Source of the DNA: Acidobacteriota bacterium
Lineage (GTDB): Bacteria > Acidobacteriota > Vicinamibacteria > Vicinamibacterales > UBA2999
Assembly: GCA_018000455.1 (NCBI GenBank)
Contig: JAGNJW010000003.1
Location: forward strand, 1 to 64,000
Reading direction: 5' to 3'
DNA: 64,000 nt
A model generated the notes under the pieces. It did no database searches. It saw only the letters and a program-made list of their open reading frames with translations, and was not told where the DNA came from. This document shows, one piece after another, positions 57,352-64,000 of the stretch (position 1 is the first letter of the stretch; the number at the start of each line of letters is the position of its first letter). The position numbers and the translations under genes are program-made.

Positions 57352-58881
57352 CTAGTGCAGCGGCGGCGGCACGGGCAGGCTGGTGGGCGTCGCGTGGTCG
57401 CAGGTGAAGTAGGCGAGGAAGCGCGCCGGTGCGGTGTCGCTGGCATTGGCCGATACGGTGTGCACGTCGGCGGGGGATTCGTAGAAGCTCTCGCCGACCC
57501 GCACGATGCGTTCCGGCTGTCCTGCCAGCTGCATGCGCAGCGCGCCCTCGAGCACGTAGCCAACGACCGGGCACGGATGGCGATGCGCAGTGGAGGTGCC
57601 GCCGGGTCCATAGGTGACTTCCACGAGCCGCGCGTCGAGCATCGCCCCATTGAGGGCCGGCAGGCGCTCGGTCAGCAGCGGCCGCGACGTTGCTCCGGAT
57701 GCCGGCGTCGCTGCTTGCGCGGCCGCCACGCGATAGATGAAGCCCTTGTTGTCGTCCGAGATGTAGAGGGCGCCGTCGGCGCCGGTGACGAGGCCGGCCG
57801 GTCGTCCCGAGACCGCATCGCCCGACAGCCAGCCGGTCACGAAGTCCTCGCTCTTGACCGGGCGTCCGTCCTGCATCACGATTCGCGCCACCGAGTAGCC
57901 GATCTTTGACGACCGCTGCGACGAGCCGTGGATGGCGACGTAGATCGACGGGCGATATGCCGGCGGGAACGCGGTGCCGCGATAGAAGGTGAGACCGAGC
58001 GGCGAGGCGTGGGCAGGCAGTTCGAACGCCGGTGCCACCACATCGGCCGCGGTCAGCGTGCGGGGCACGCCCGCCAGTTCCGGCACGGTGCTGGCTACGC
58101 TCTTCCCGTGAAAGAACGGGAAGCCGTAGTGCCGGCCGTCCTCGATCAGGTTGATCTCGTCGGGCGGATAGTCGTCGCCGAGCTGCTCCTGGCCGGTGTC
58201 GGCTGACCACAAGCGTCCGGTGGCCGGGTCCCAGTCGAAGCCGACGGCGTTGTGAAGACCAGCAGCGAACGTGCGGCCGGTGCTGCCCGGGCCGTCGTAG
58301 ACCTGGATGGTCGTGCGGCGGGCATCCGTTTCGACGCAGACGTTGCACGACGAGCCGATGCCGACGTAGAGCCGGCCGTCGGTCCCGAAGGCGATCGAGC
58401 GGGATGTGTGCAGCGCGGGCGTGGACGAGGGCAGGGTCACGTAGGTCTCGACGGGACCGGCAACGGCACCCGCGGCCCACTTCGCCCGCAGGACGGCGGC
58501 CGTCGTCCCGATGTAGAGAAAGCCGTCTTTGAAGGCGACGCTGTGCGCGTAGCCGAGACCGTCGACGAGCACCGTGGGCTCGGCGGTGCCGTCGCCGTTG
58601 GCGTCGGGCAGCGCCACCACCTCCGTGCGCCTGGCCACCACGACGATGCCTTCGGGACTCACCGCCATCAGCCGTGCCCCGGGCAGGCCCGAGGCGAAGA
58701 CCGAGACCGAGAAGCCGGGCGGGACCTTCAAGGAGGCCGGTTGGGGCGATGGCGCCGCTGGTGCGGGTTGCCCGCCGGATGCGGCGAGGGGCGCCGGGCC
58801 GGATAGCGAGAGCGTCGGCACGGTGAGCAGCGCCACGAGGGCAGCCGCGGCAGACAGTGAAACGGGACGTGGCGTGGCCAT
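57352..58881 (-). CDS. Sorbosone/glucose dehydrogenase-like propeller fused to a cupin
   Basis: ATG 58881 opens a signal peptide. The 509-residue product carries a soluble PQQ-type glucose/sorbosone dehydrogenase propeller (about 60-395: VPPGFSVSVFASGLPGARLMAV, AFGTDGRLYVGIGSSCNVC, HNAVGFDWDPATGRLW, INLIEDGRHYGFPFFHG). A cupin follows (about 410-505: TAHRHPCPVVGYVLEGALRMQ, GESFYESPADVHTVSA). The propeller could oxidise sugars in the periplasm. The His-rich cupin may bind metal, substrate or act as a sensor. The fusion is not the usual architecture. Whether PQQ is bound cannot be told by eye. Confidence 0.85.
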   Translation of the reverse strand: MATPRPVSLSAAAALVALLTVPTLSLSGPAPLAASGGQPAPAAPSPQPASLKVPPGFSVSVFASGLPGARLMAVSPEGIVVVARRTEVVALPDANGDGTAEPTVLVDGLGYAHSVAFKDGFLYIGTTAAVLRAKWAAGAVAGPVETYVTLPSSTPALHTSRSIAFGTDGRLYVGIGSSCNVCVETDARRTTIQVYDGPGSTGRTFAAGLHNAVGFDWDPATGRLWSADTGQEQLGDDYPPDEINLIEDGRHYGFPFFHGKSVASTVPELAGVPRTLTAADVVAPAFELPAHASPLGLTFYRGTAFPPAYRPSIYVAIHGSSQRSSKIGYSVARIVMQDGRPVKSEDFVTGWLSGDAVSGRPAGLVTGADGALYISDDNKGFIYRVAAAQAATPASGATSRPLLTERLPALNGAMLDARLVEVTYGPGGTSTAHRHPCPVVGYVLEGALRMQLAGQPERIVRVGESFYESPADVHTVSANASDTAPARFLAYFTCDHATPTSLPVPPPLH

Positions 58882-58936
58882 GACGTCGTTCCTATGTAAG
58901 TGGATCACTAACAAAGTTGACAGGAATGATGAGCGT

Positions 58937-59419
58937 TCAATGAGCCGATCCCTGATTCGATCGGTCCGGCGCCGGCTGATATCCGCCGGGTGGCAGGCGG
59001 GTGGCGATCGACAGTCGATTCCAGGCGTTGATGGTCGCCACCGCCAGCGTGAGGTCGGCCAGCTCCTTTTCGGTGAACTCGTGGCGGACCTCGTCGTAGA
59101 CCGCGTCTGGCACGTGGCCGTCGGCCACGAAGGTCACCGCCTCGGTCCAGGCGAGTGCGGCCCGCTCGCGCGGCGTGTAAAACGGGCACTCGCGCCACGC
59201 GTCGAGCGAGTAGAGCCGCTGCTCCGTGTCGCCGAGCGCTCGCAGATCCTTCCAGTGCATGTCGAGGCAGTAGGCGCAGCCATTTCGCTGCGAGGCGCGC
59301 AGCTTGATGAGGTGGATCAGGGCCGGCTCGAGACCGCAGCCGTGCAGGTAGCGCTCGAGCGCGTCCATGGCGCTGTGGATGCCGGGAGCCGTCCGTCCGA
59401 TGTCGAGACGTGCCGTCAT
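58937..59419 (-). CDS. AhpD-like carboxymuconolactone-decarboxylase-family protein
   Basis: ATG 59419 follows AAGGAG. The 160-residue helical protein has the CxxC-x3-H motif of AhpD-type peroxidases (NGCAYCLDMHWKDL) plus the family RLYSLDAWRE. It is probably a cytosolic thiol antioxidant. The divergent MocR-type gene shares its intergenic region, a common pair where the regulator controls the AhpD-like gene. Confidence 0.92.
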   Translation of the reverse strand: MTARLDIGRTAPGIHSAMDALERYLHGCGLEPALIHLIKLRASQRNGCAYCLDMHWKDLRALGDTEQRLYSLDAWRECPFYTPRERAALAWTEAVTFVADGHVPDAVYDEVRHEFTEKELADLTLAVATINAWNRLSIATRLPPGGYQPAPDRSNQGSAH

Positions 59420-59471
59420 GTCGCGATCTCCTTGGGAGCACTCTAACCGTCTGAATGGACCATCAGAAGAG

Positions 59472-59494
59472 CCAATATTGACAAGTACTATTGG
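59472..59494. promoter_or_regulatory. Candidate MocR operator (CCAATA dyad)
   Basis: CCAATA (59472-59477) and TATTGG (59489-59494) form a perfect dyad separated by 11 bases, in the gap between the divergent AhpD-like and MocR genes. A perfect TTGACA (59478-59483) lies inside it. The dyad overlaps a possible TTG start (59491), so the true start is probably downstream. Confidence 0.5.
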
Positions 59495-59514
59495 GCCAAT
59501 GCACAGTGCGTCCC

Positions 59515-60954
59515 GTGGACGTGCACGTGCATCTGGGCGGCCGGGGCCAACTGTCTGAGCAGATTTTCCGCCAGCTCTTCGAGGCGATTCTCGACGGCCG
59601 CCTGCCGCCTGGCTCGCGCCTGCCGCCGACGCGCGAGCTGGCGGCGCGCCTCGCCGTGTCGCGCAATACCGTTGGCGTGGCCTACGAGCGCCTTCTCGCC
59701 GAAGGCGTGACCGAGGGCCGTGTCGGCGCCGGCACGTTCGTCGTGTCAGCGTCGGCGCCCTGGCCGCAGGGCCTCGCGCGGCGGGCGCCCGCCGGCGCCG
59801 TGCATCCTCGAGACGTGTGGCGCACGACGCCCGTGCTACCCCCGCGCCGGCGAGGCGACGTGGCCTTCGACTTCACTCCAGGCACGCCGGACGACACCCT
59901 GTTTCCGCTCACCGCCTGGCGGCGGCTCGTAGCCGGCGAGTTCCGGACCTCGGCCGCCCCGTACAGCACCTACGGTCACCCAGCCGGACACGAGGCGCTG
60001 CGGGTGGCCATTGCGCGTCACGTCGGTGTATCGCGCGCGGTGCGGGCGGAGGCCGATGATGTCGTGGTCACGCAGGGCGCGCAGCAGGCGTTCGACCTCG
60101 TCGGGCGGGTGCTCATCGCCCCAGGCGCTGTGGTGGCGGTGGAAGACCCGGGCTACTCGCGCGTGCGGATGCTGTATCGCAGTCTGGGCGCCCGGGTGGC
60201 GGGCGTGCCCGTCGACGACGAGGGGCTGGTGGTGGACGCGATCCCGCGGCGTGCGCGGCTCGTCTATGTGACCCCCTCGCACCAGTTTCCGCTGGGCACG
60301 ACGATGTCGCTAGGGCGGCGCGCGGCGCTGCTGGCCTGGGCGGATCGTTGCGACGGCGCGATCGTGGAGGACGACTACGACACCGAGTTCCGCTTCGGAG
60401 GCCGTCCGCTCGATCCGCTGCAGAGCCTCGACCGCGCGGGCCGCGTCATCTACGTGGGCTCCTTTTCCAAGGTGCTGCTGCCGGCCTTGCGCGTCGGCTT
60501 CCTCGTGGCGCCCCTCTCGCTGCAGTCGGCCCTGCACGCCGCCAAGCAACTGACCGACTGGCACGGCGATCTGGCCACCCAGGCCGCGCTGGCGCGCTTC
60601 ATCGACACTGGCCTGCTGGCACGGCATATCCGCGCGGTTACGCGGGAATACGCCGACCGCTATGCGCGACTCGCCGAGGGACTCGAACGGCGGCTGGCGC
60701 CGTGGCTGCGCGTGGTACCGTCGGCCGCTGGCATGCATCTGACTGCCACCGTGGCGCCCGACGCCACGGTGGACATCGCGCATGTGGTGGCCCGGGCCGG
60801 CGCGCGCGGCGTGGCCGTGCGCCGGCTCGCCGATTTCTACGTGGACGCGCCAGCGGTCGATGGCCTGGTGATGGGGTACGGCGGTATCGCAGCGTCGCGG
60901 ATCGACGACGGCCTGGCGCGGTTGGCCGAGGCGTTCACGGCCGTGACCCGCTAG
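59515..60954 (+). CDS. MocR/PdxR-family regulator (GntR winged helix plus aminotransferase-like domain)
   Basis: The 479-residue product from GTG 59515 has a GntR-type HTH (about 10-75: LSEQIFRQLFEAILDGRLPPGSRLP ... AVSRNTVGVAYERLLAEG) and a class I aminotransferase-like domain with PLP lysine in VGSFSKVLLPALRVGF. Starts at 59491 (TTG) and 59506 (GTG) are possible; the first lies in the operator dyad. MocR proteins use PLP or amino-acid ligands to control vitamin B6, taurine or GABA genes. The likely target here is the divergent AhpD-like gene. Confidence 0.9.
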   Translation: MDVHVHLGGRGQLSEQIFRQLFEAILDGRLPPGSRLPPTRELAARLAVSRNTVGVAYERLLAEGVTEGRVGAGTFVVSASAPWPQGLARRAPAGAVHPRDVWRTTPVLPPRRRGDVAFDFTPGTPDDTLFPLTAWRRLVAGEFRTSAAPYSTYGHPAGHEALRVAIARHVGVSRAVRAEADDVVVTQGAQQAFDLVGRVLIAPGAVVAVEDPGYSRVRMLYRSLGARVAGVPVDDEGLVVDAIPRRARLVYVTPSHQFPLGTTMSLGRRAALLAWADRCDGAIVEDDYDTEFRFGGRPLDPLQSLDRAGRVIYVGSFSKVLLPALRVGFLVAPLSLQSALHAAKQLTDWHGDLATQAALARFIDTGLLARHIRAVTREYADRYARLAEGLERRLAPWLRVVPSAAGMHLTATVAPDATVDIAHVVARAGARGVAVRRLADFYVDAPAVDGLVMGYGGIAASRIDDGLARLAEAFTAVTR

Positions 60955-60992
60955 CGCTCGTTACTCGCGCACCAGCGCTCGTTACTCGCGCA
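60953..60992. repeat. 21-bp tandem duplication at the regulator and DUF4097 stop codons
   Basis: AGCGCTCGTTACTCGCGCA occurs at 60953-60971 and again at 60974-60992, giving a 21-bp period. The first copy contains the MocR stop region; the second contains the stop of the convergent DUF4097 gene. It looks like a recent slippage duplication. Confidence 0.75.
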
Positions 60993-61683
60993 GAGTCGCG
61001 TCGCCCGAAAACGTCTTCAGGCGCACGTGACCGGAGCCGCCACCATTCAGCGCGCCCCTGACGTCGCGCCGGCCTCGAGCGCTCGAGAGGGTCAGCGGCA
61101 AGTCGGTCGTCAGATCGCCGCTGAAGGTGTTGAACGCGAAGTCGCCGCGGGCGCCGCTCGGCAGCCGCAGTTCGATGTCGCCGCTGAAGGTGTTGACGTC
61201 GAGGTCTTGGCCGTCGGGCCACGTCCCGGCGTCGACGACGACCTTCCCGCTGAAGGTGTCGAGCTCCGACGGGCCCTCCACCCCACGCACCGTGACCGGC
61301 GCGCTGAAGGACTTGACGTCGAGCCGGGTCTGCATCGGCACCAGAATCTCGATGTCGGTCTCGACCACGTTGTCGTTCTTTTTGCGCCCGTCGTTCTCAT
61401 TGGCGTTGATGGTGATCGTGCCGTCGGCGCTCTGGATGTCGAAACGGATGTTGCGCAACTGGTCGGGCGTGGCGCGGCGCACGGCGTGGATGACCATCTC
61501 ACTGCCGCTGGTGCCGCGAATTTCGACTTTGCCCGAGAAGGTCTTCAGGCGCAGCGTGCCGCCCGGCTGGAAGGGGATGGTGCGGTCGACCCGCTCCTCC
61601 ACCTGCTGCGCCGAGGCGGGCTGGGCAGGGAGCGCGGTAAGGCCGGCGAGCCACAGAGTGGTGGCGAGTCGTGTCGCGAGCAT
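60982..61683 (-). CDS. Exported DUF4097 beta-helix-like protein
   Basis: The 233-residue protein from ATG 61683 (GTG 61692 is an alternative) has a signal peptide (about 1-23). Six copies of a TFSG/SFSA strand repeat (LKTFSGKVEIRG, VKSFSAPVTV, LDTFSGKVVVD, VNTFSGDIELRL, FNTFSGDLTTDL, LKTFSGDATLRE) indicate the DUF4097 repeated-strand fold. Such proteins are common downstream of anti-sigma or stress genes; here no such partner is seen. The function is unknown. Confidence 0.88.
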   Translation of the reverse strand: MLATRLATTLWLAGLTALPAQPASAQQVEERVDRTIPFQPGGTLRLKTFSGKVEIRGTSGSEMVIHAVRRATPDQLRNIRFDIQSADGTITINANENDGRKKNDNVVETDIEILVPMQTRLDVKSFSAPVTVRGVEGPSELDTFSGKVVVDAGTWPDGQDLDVNTFSGDIELRLPSGARGDFAFNTFSGDLTTDLPLTLSSARGRRDVRGALNGGGSGHVRLKTFSGDATLRE

Positions 61684-61799
61684 CGGAGTCACCTCGATCC
61701 GAGTAGACGGAGCCGGCCTCGAAAGGGTTGCCGTCTGATAGGCTGACCCGGCCGCGATCGGCCGCCACCAGCGGTCAGGTGCGCGGGAATGGAGACAGC

Positions 61800-62573
61800 A
61801 TGGCTCAGCCAGTGGCGGTGATTACAGGCGCCAGCAGCGGGATCGGGGCGGCGGTGGCCGAACGCCTCGCCGCCGGCGGGATGTCGGTGGCTCTGGTGGC
61901 TCGCAGGGCCGATGCCCTCGCGGTCGTGGCGGCGCGCTGCGGCGCGGCGGCCCTGCCCGTCGTGGCCGACATGACCGTGCGCGCCGACGCGGAGCGCGCA
62001 GTCAGTGAGACGCTCGCGCGGTTCGGCCGCCTCGACGTGTGGATCAACAACGTCGGCCGCGGCATCACGCGGCCGGCCTCCGAGCTGACCGACGACGACA
62101 TCGACGACATGATGAAGGTGAACGTGAAGTCGGCGCTCTACGGCATGCAGGCCGTGCTGCCGCACTTCAAGACCGAAGGGGGCGGACACATCATCAACGT
62201 CTCGTCGGTGCTCGGGCGGATGCCGATGGCGCCCTTCCGCTCGGCCTACAACGGTGCCAAGCACTTCCTCAATGCGCTCACGGCGAACGTACGGGATGAC
62301 CTGGCCCAGTATCCAGGCATTGCGGTGTCGCTCGTGTCACCGGGCATTGTGCGTACGGAGTTCGGCGTCAATGCCGTGCACGGCGGCCCCGATTCACGCA
62401 CGCTGCCCAACTCTCAGAGCGCCGATGAGGTGGCCGAGGTGATCGCCGGCGTCATCCGGTCGCGCCAGCGCGACGTCTACACCCGGCCCGGCGTTCGACA
62501 AGCCGTGCTCGACTATCTCGGCGCGCTCGGGCAAGACGTCGTGTCTACCACGCCCGCGCCCGCGCCTGAATGA
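61800..62573 (+). CDS. Cytosolic SDR-family oxidoreductase
   Basis: The 257-residue protein from ATG 61800 (after GGAGA) is a classical SDR: ITGASSGIGAAVAERLA, WINNVGRG, INVSSVLG and YNGAK. There is no signal peptide, in contrast to the exported SDR at 4266. TAGGCT at 61739-61744 is a -10-like site. Its 3' end overlaps the convergent methyltransferase gene by 29 bases. The substrate is unknown. Confidence 0.9.
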   Translation: MAQPVAVITGASSGIGAAVAERLAAGGMSVALVARRADALAVVAARCGAAALPVVADMTVRADAERAVSETLARFGRLDVWINNVGRGITRPASELTDDDIDDMMKVNVKSALYGMQAVLPHFKTEGGGHIINVSSVLGRMPMAPFRSAYNGAKHFLNALTANVRDDLAQYPGIAVSLVSPGIVRTEFGVNAVHGGPDSRTLPNSQSADEVAEVIAGVIRSRQRDVYTRPGVRQAVLDYLGALGQDVVSTTPAPAPE

Positions 62574-63360
62574 AGGCGTAGAAGAACACGCTGTTCGGAT
62601 CGCGCCCGACGCGAGCCAGCTCCTCGCGCATGCCCTCGACGACGTCGCTCGAGACCTGATCGGCCTCGAGGAGTGCCGGCGCTCCCGAGAGCAGCACGTC
62701 GGTCCAGAAGGCCAGGAACTCGGCCCGCTCGCCCGGGGCCCGATTGTCGAGATGGAAACTGCGCACCTCGGTCTGCACATCGCGAAAGCCGACCGACTGC
62801 AGCAGGTTGCCCAGCTTGGCCCCCACGAACGGGTCGCCGCCAAGCGCGAGCTGGTGGTCGTTGTAGGCCATCCAGAAGCGAAGCGTGTTGGGACTGTACG
62901 GATCGAGGAACAAGGTCGCGTTCAGCACCTCGTTGCACACGATCGGAGCGCCAGGCGCGAGCACTCGCCGCACTTCGCCGAGCACGCGCGCCGGATCGGC
63001 TACGTGTTCGAGCACCCAGCACAGGAATGCGCTGTCGAAGCGCTCGGCCTCGAAGTCGAGCTGGGCGGCGTCGCCCTGCACGATGTCGTAGCGTCCTGTC
63101 GCCCACGGCACCGTGGCCAGGAAGCGCTTCGCTTCGGCGATCTGGCTGTCGTTGCGCTCGACGCCCGTCACGTGCAGCTCGGGAAAGTGGCGCAGCAGGA
63201 TCTCCGTTTGCGCGCCCACGCCCGCGCCCACCTCGATGAGCCGCCGGCGACGACGGAACGGCAGGCGGTCGTGCACAGCAGGCTCCAGGAAGCGTGCCTG
63301 CCGGTGCAGGCGTTCCCGCTCCGAGTCGCTGTAGCCGTGCAGATAGCCGGTTGGCGCCAC
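62545..63360 (-). CDS. Class I SAM-dependent methyltransferase, paralogue of 51231
   Basis: The 271-residue protein starts at GTG 63360. The SAM site is IEVGAGVGAQTEILLR with VTGVERND. The N-terminal YLHGYSDSERERLHRQA motif and the WVLEHVADPARVLGEVRRVLAPG core match the gene at 51231-52085. Its C-terminal FFYAFIQARA is like the FCYTFFKGRG ending of the paralogue. The substrate is unknown. Confidence 0.88.
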   Translation of the reverse strand: MAPTGYLHGYSDSERERLHRQARFLEPAVHDRLPFRRRRRLIEVGAGVGAQTEILLRHFPELHVTGVERNDSQIAEAKRFLATVPWATGRYDIVQGDAAQLDFEAERFDSAFLCWVLEHVADPARVLGEVRRVLAPGAPIVCNEVLNATLFLDPYSPNTLRFWMAYNDHQLALGGDPFVGAKLGNLLQSVGFRDVQTEVRSFHLDNRAPGERAEFLAFWTDVLLSGAPALLEADQVSSDVVEGMREELARVGRDPNSVFFYAFIQARARAW

Positions 63361-63437
63361 TGAGGCGAGTGTGGCGCAAGGTTCCGGCCATCCCGCCGCG
63401 TGCCGGCCAGCACGACGGATTCAGCAGTGACAGGTCA

Positions 63438-64000
63438 CTAGCTGTCGCGCAGCGCCACCATCGGATCGGTGCGCGTCGAGCCGCGCGCCGGCAGATAGCA
63501 GGCGACGAGCGAGGCGGCAAGCAGCGCCCCGCCCGCCGCGACGAAGACCAGCGGGTCGTAGGCCCCCACGCCGTACAGCTGACTCTGGAGGAAGCGCGTG
63601 AGCGCGACCGCGCTGACGAGCCCCAGCGCGACGCCGGCGATGGCCGTGCGGAAACCCTGCCGCAGCACCATGCGTACGATGGTCTGGCCATCGGCGCCGA
63701 GCGCCTGCCGGATGCCGAACTCGCGCACGCGCTGGGTCACGCCGTAGGCCACGACACCGTAGATGCCGATGCCCGAGAGCAGCAGCGCCACGGCCCCGAA
63801 CAATCCGAGCAGCAGCGTCGGTGCGCGCCTGGTCGAGAGCGACCGCCCGATCCACTGATCCATGCTTCGCACGTCGGCCATCGGCTGGCCGGGGTCGATT
63901 GTCTGCACGGCGGTCCGCACCTGCGCGACGAGCGATTCAGGGTCGAGCGTGGACTTGACGACCAGGGCCATGCTCGGCAGCGGGGCCTGCGTCACCGGGT
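63438..64000 (-). CDS. MacB-like ABC permease, C-terminal part (cut by window edge)
   Basis: Only the last 187 codons are inside the window. They contain the end of a periplasmic segment (SLVAQVRTAVQTIDPGQPMADVRSMDQ) and the final FtsX block (LGLFGAVALLLSGIGIYGVVAYGVTQRVREFGIRQALGA ... ACYLPARGSTRTDPMVALRDS). The ending is that of the Acidobacterial long permeases, as at 34039. The gene continues to the right of the window. No ATPase is seen. Confidence 0.9.
   Translation of the reverse strand, partial: PVTQAPLPSMALVVKSTLDPESLVAQVRTAVQTIDPGQPMADVRSMDQWIGRSLSTRRAPTLLLGLFGAVALLLSGIGIYGVVAYGVTQRVREFGIRQALGADGQTIVRMVLRQGFRTAIAGVALGLVSAVALTRFLQSQLYGVGAYDPLVFVAAGGALLAASLVACYLPARGSTRTDPMVALRDS

Noticed and set aside
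1-64000. Mobile-element or phage origin of the window
   Set aside because: No transposase, integrase, terminal repeat or tRNA-attachment site was seen, and base composition looks uniform.

Overview
The window is very GC-rich, densely coded DNA, almost certainly chromosomal. The best taxonomic clues are two long MacB-like ABC permeases of the type abundant in Acidobacteriota (34039-36600 and the cut-off gene at 63438-64000), a TonB-dependent receptor start with an N-terminal carboxypeptidase-regulatory-like domain (38095), LemA/DUF3137 and DUF2911 genes, and many exported enzymes. I infer Acidobacteriota, probably Vicinamibacteria-like. This is an inference from gene content, with no marker gene to prove it. 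No rRNA, tRNA, CRISPR array, transposase, integrase or phage gene is visible.

Layout. 1-5.7 kb: a decayed alpha/beta-hydrolase, a secreted beta-propeller/FN3 protein, an exported metallophosphatase and an exported SDR. 5.8-11.1 kb: a signalling block with an ECF-like sigma factor overlapping a membrane Ser/Thr kinase, two tandem paralogous small proteins of unknown function, and a soluble histidine kinase. 11.1-19 kb: PepT, then a run of exported enzymes (Tat epimerase, class A beta-lactamase-fold hydrolase fused to a seven-repeat FG-GAP propeller, RidA, creatininase, double-VOC lipoprotein). 19-24.4 kb: a frameshifted NTF2-like gene, a class V aminotransferase, an APC permease, a cyanophycinase and a VOC-bicupin. 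24.5-27.4 kb: a SulP transporter and beta-carbonic anhydrase pair. 27.4-34 kb: exported aminopeptidase T, LemA/DUF3137, amidase, and phenylalanine hydroxylation (phhA, phhB) with a divergent Lrp regulator. 34-39 kb: ABC permease, exported FAH-family enzyme, and a TonB receptor start abutting a response-regulator tail. 39-49 kb: hybrid histidine kinase, S1-domain protein, DUF2911, SRPBCC, periplasmic binding protein plus flavoprotein, nitrilase, VTT membrane protein and RibD-like reductase. 49-58.9 kb: haem/copper monooxygenase-like operon, methyltransferase, luciferase-like oxidoreductase, MFS transporter, haem-motif protein, beta-barrel protein and sorbosone-dehydrogenase-cupin fusion. 58.9-64 kb: AhpD-like protein with a divergent MocR regulator, DUF4097, SDR, a second methyltransferase and an ABC permease end.

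Three themes stand out. First, families that are normally cytosolic (SDR, epimerase, RidA, creatininase, FAH, aminopeptidase T, VOC) repeatedly carry export signals. Second, three loci are broken by frameshifts or deletions (132-1508, 19047-19359, 38095-39037); these may be real decay or assembly error. Third, the regulatory DNA is informative. Between 37864 and 38095 two inverted triplets of TGTCT, phased at exactly 11 bp, flank a divergent promoter, and several genes have a TAnnnT hexamer exactly 6 nt before the start codon, which suggests leaderless mRNAs.
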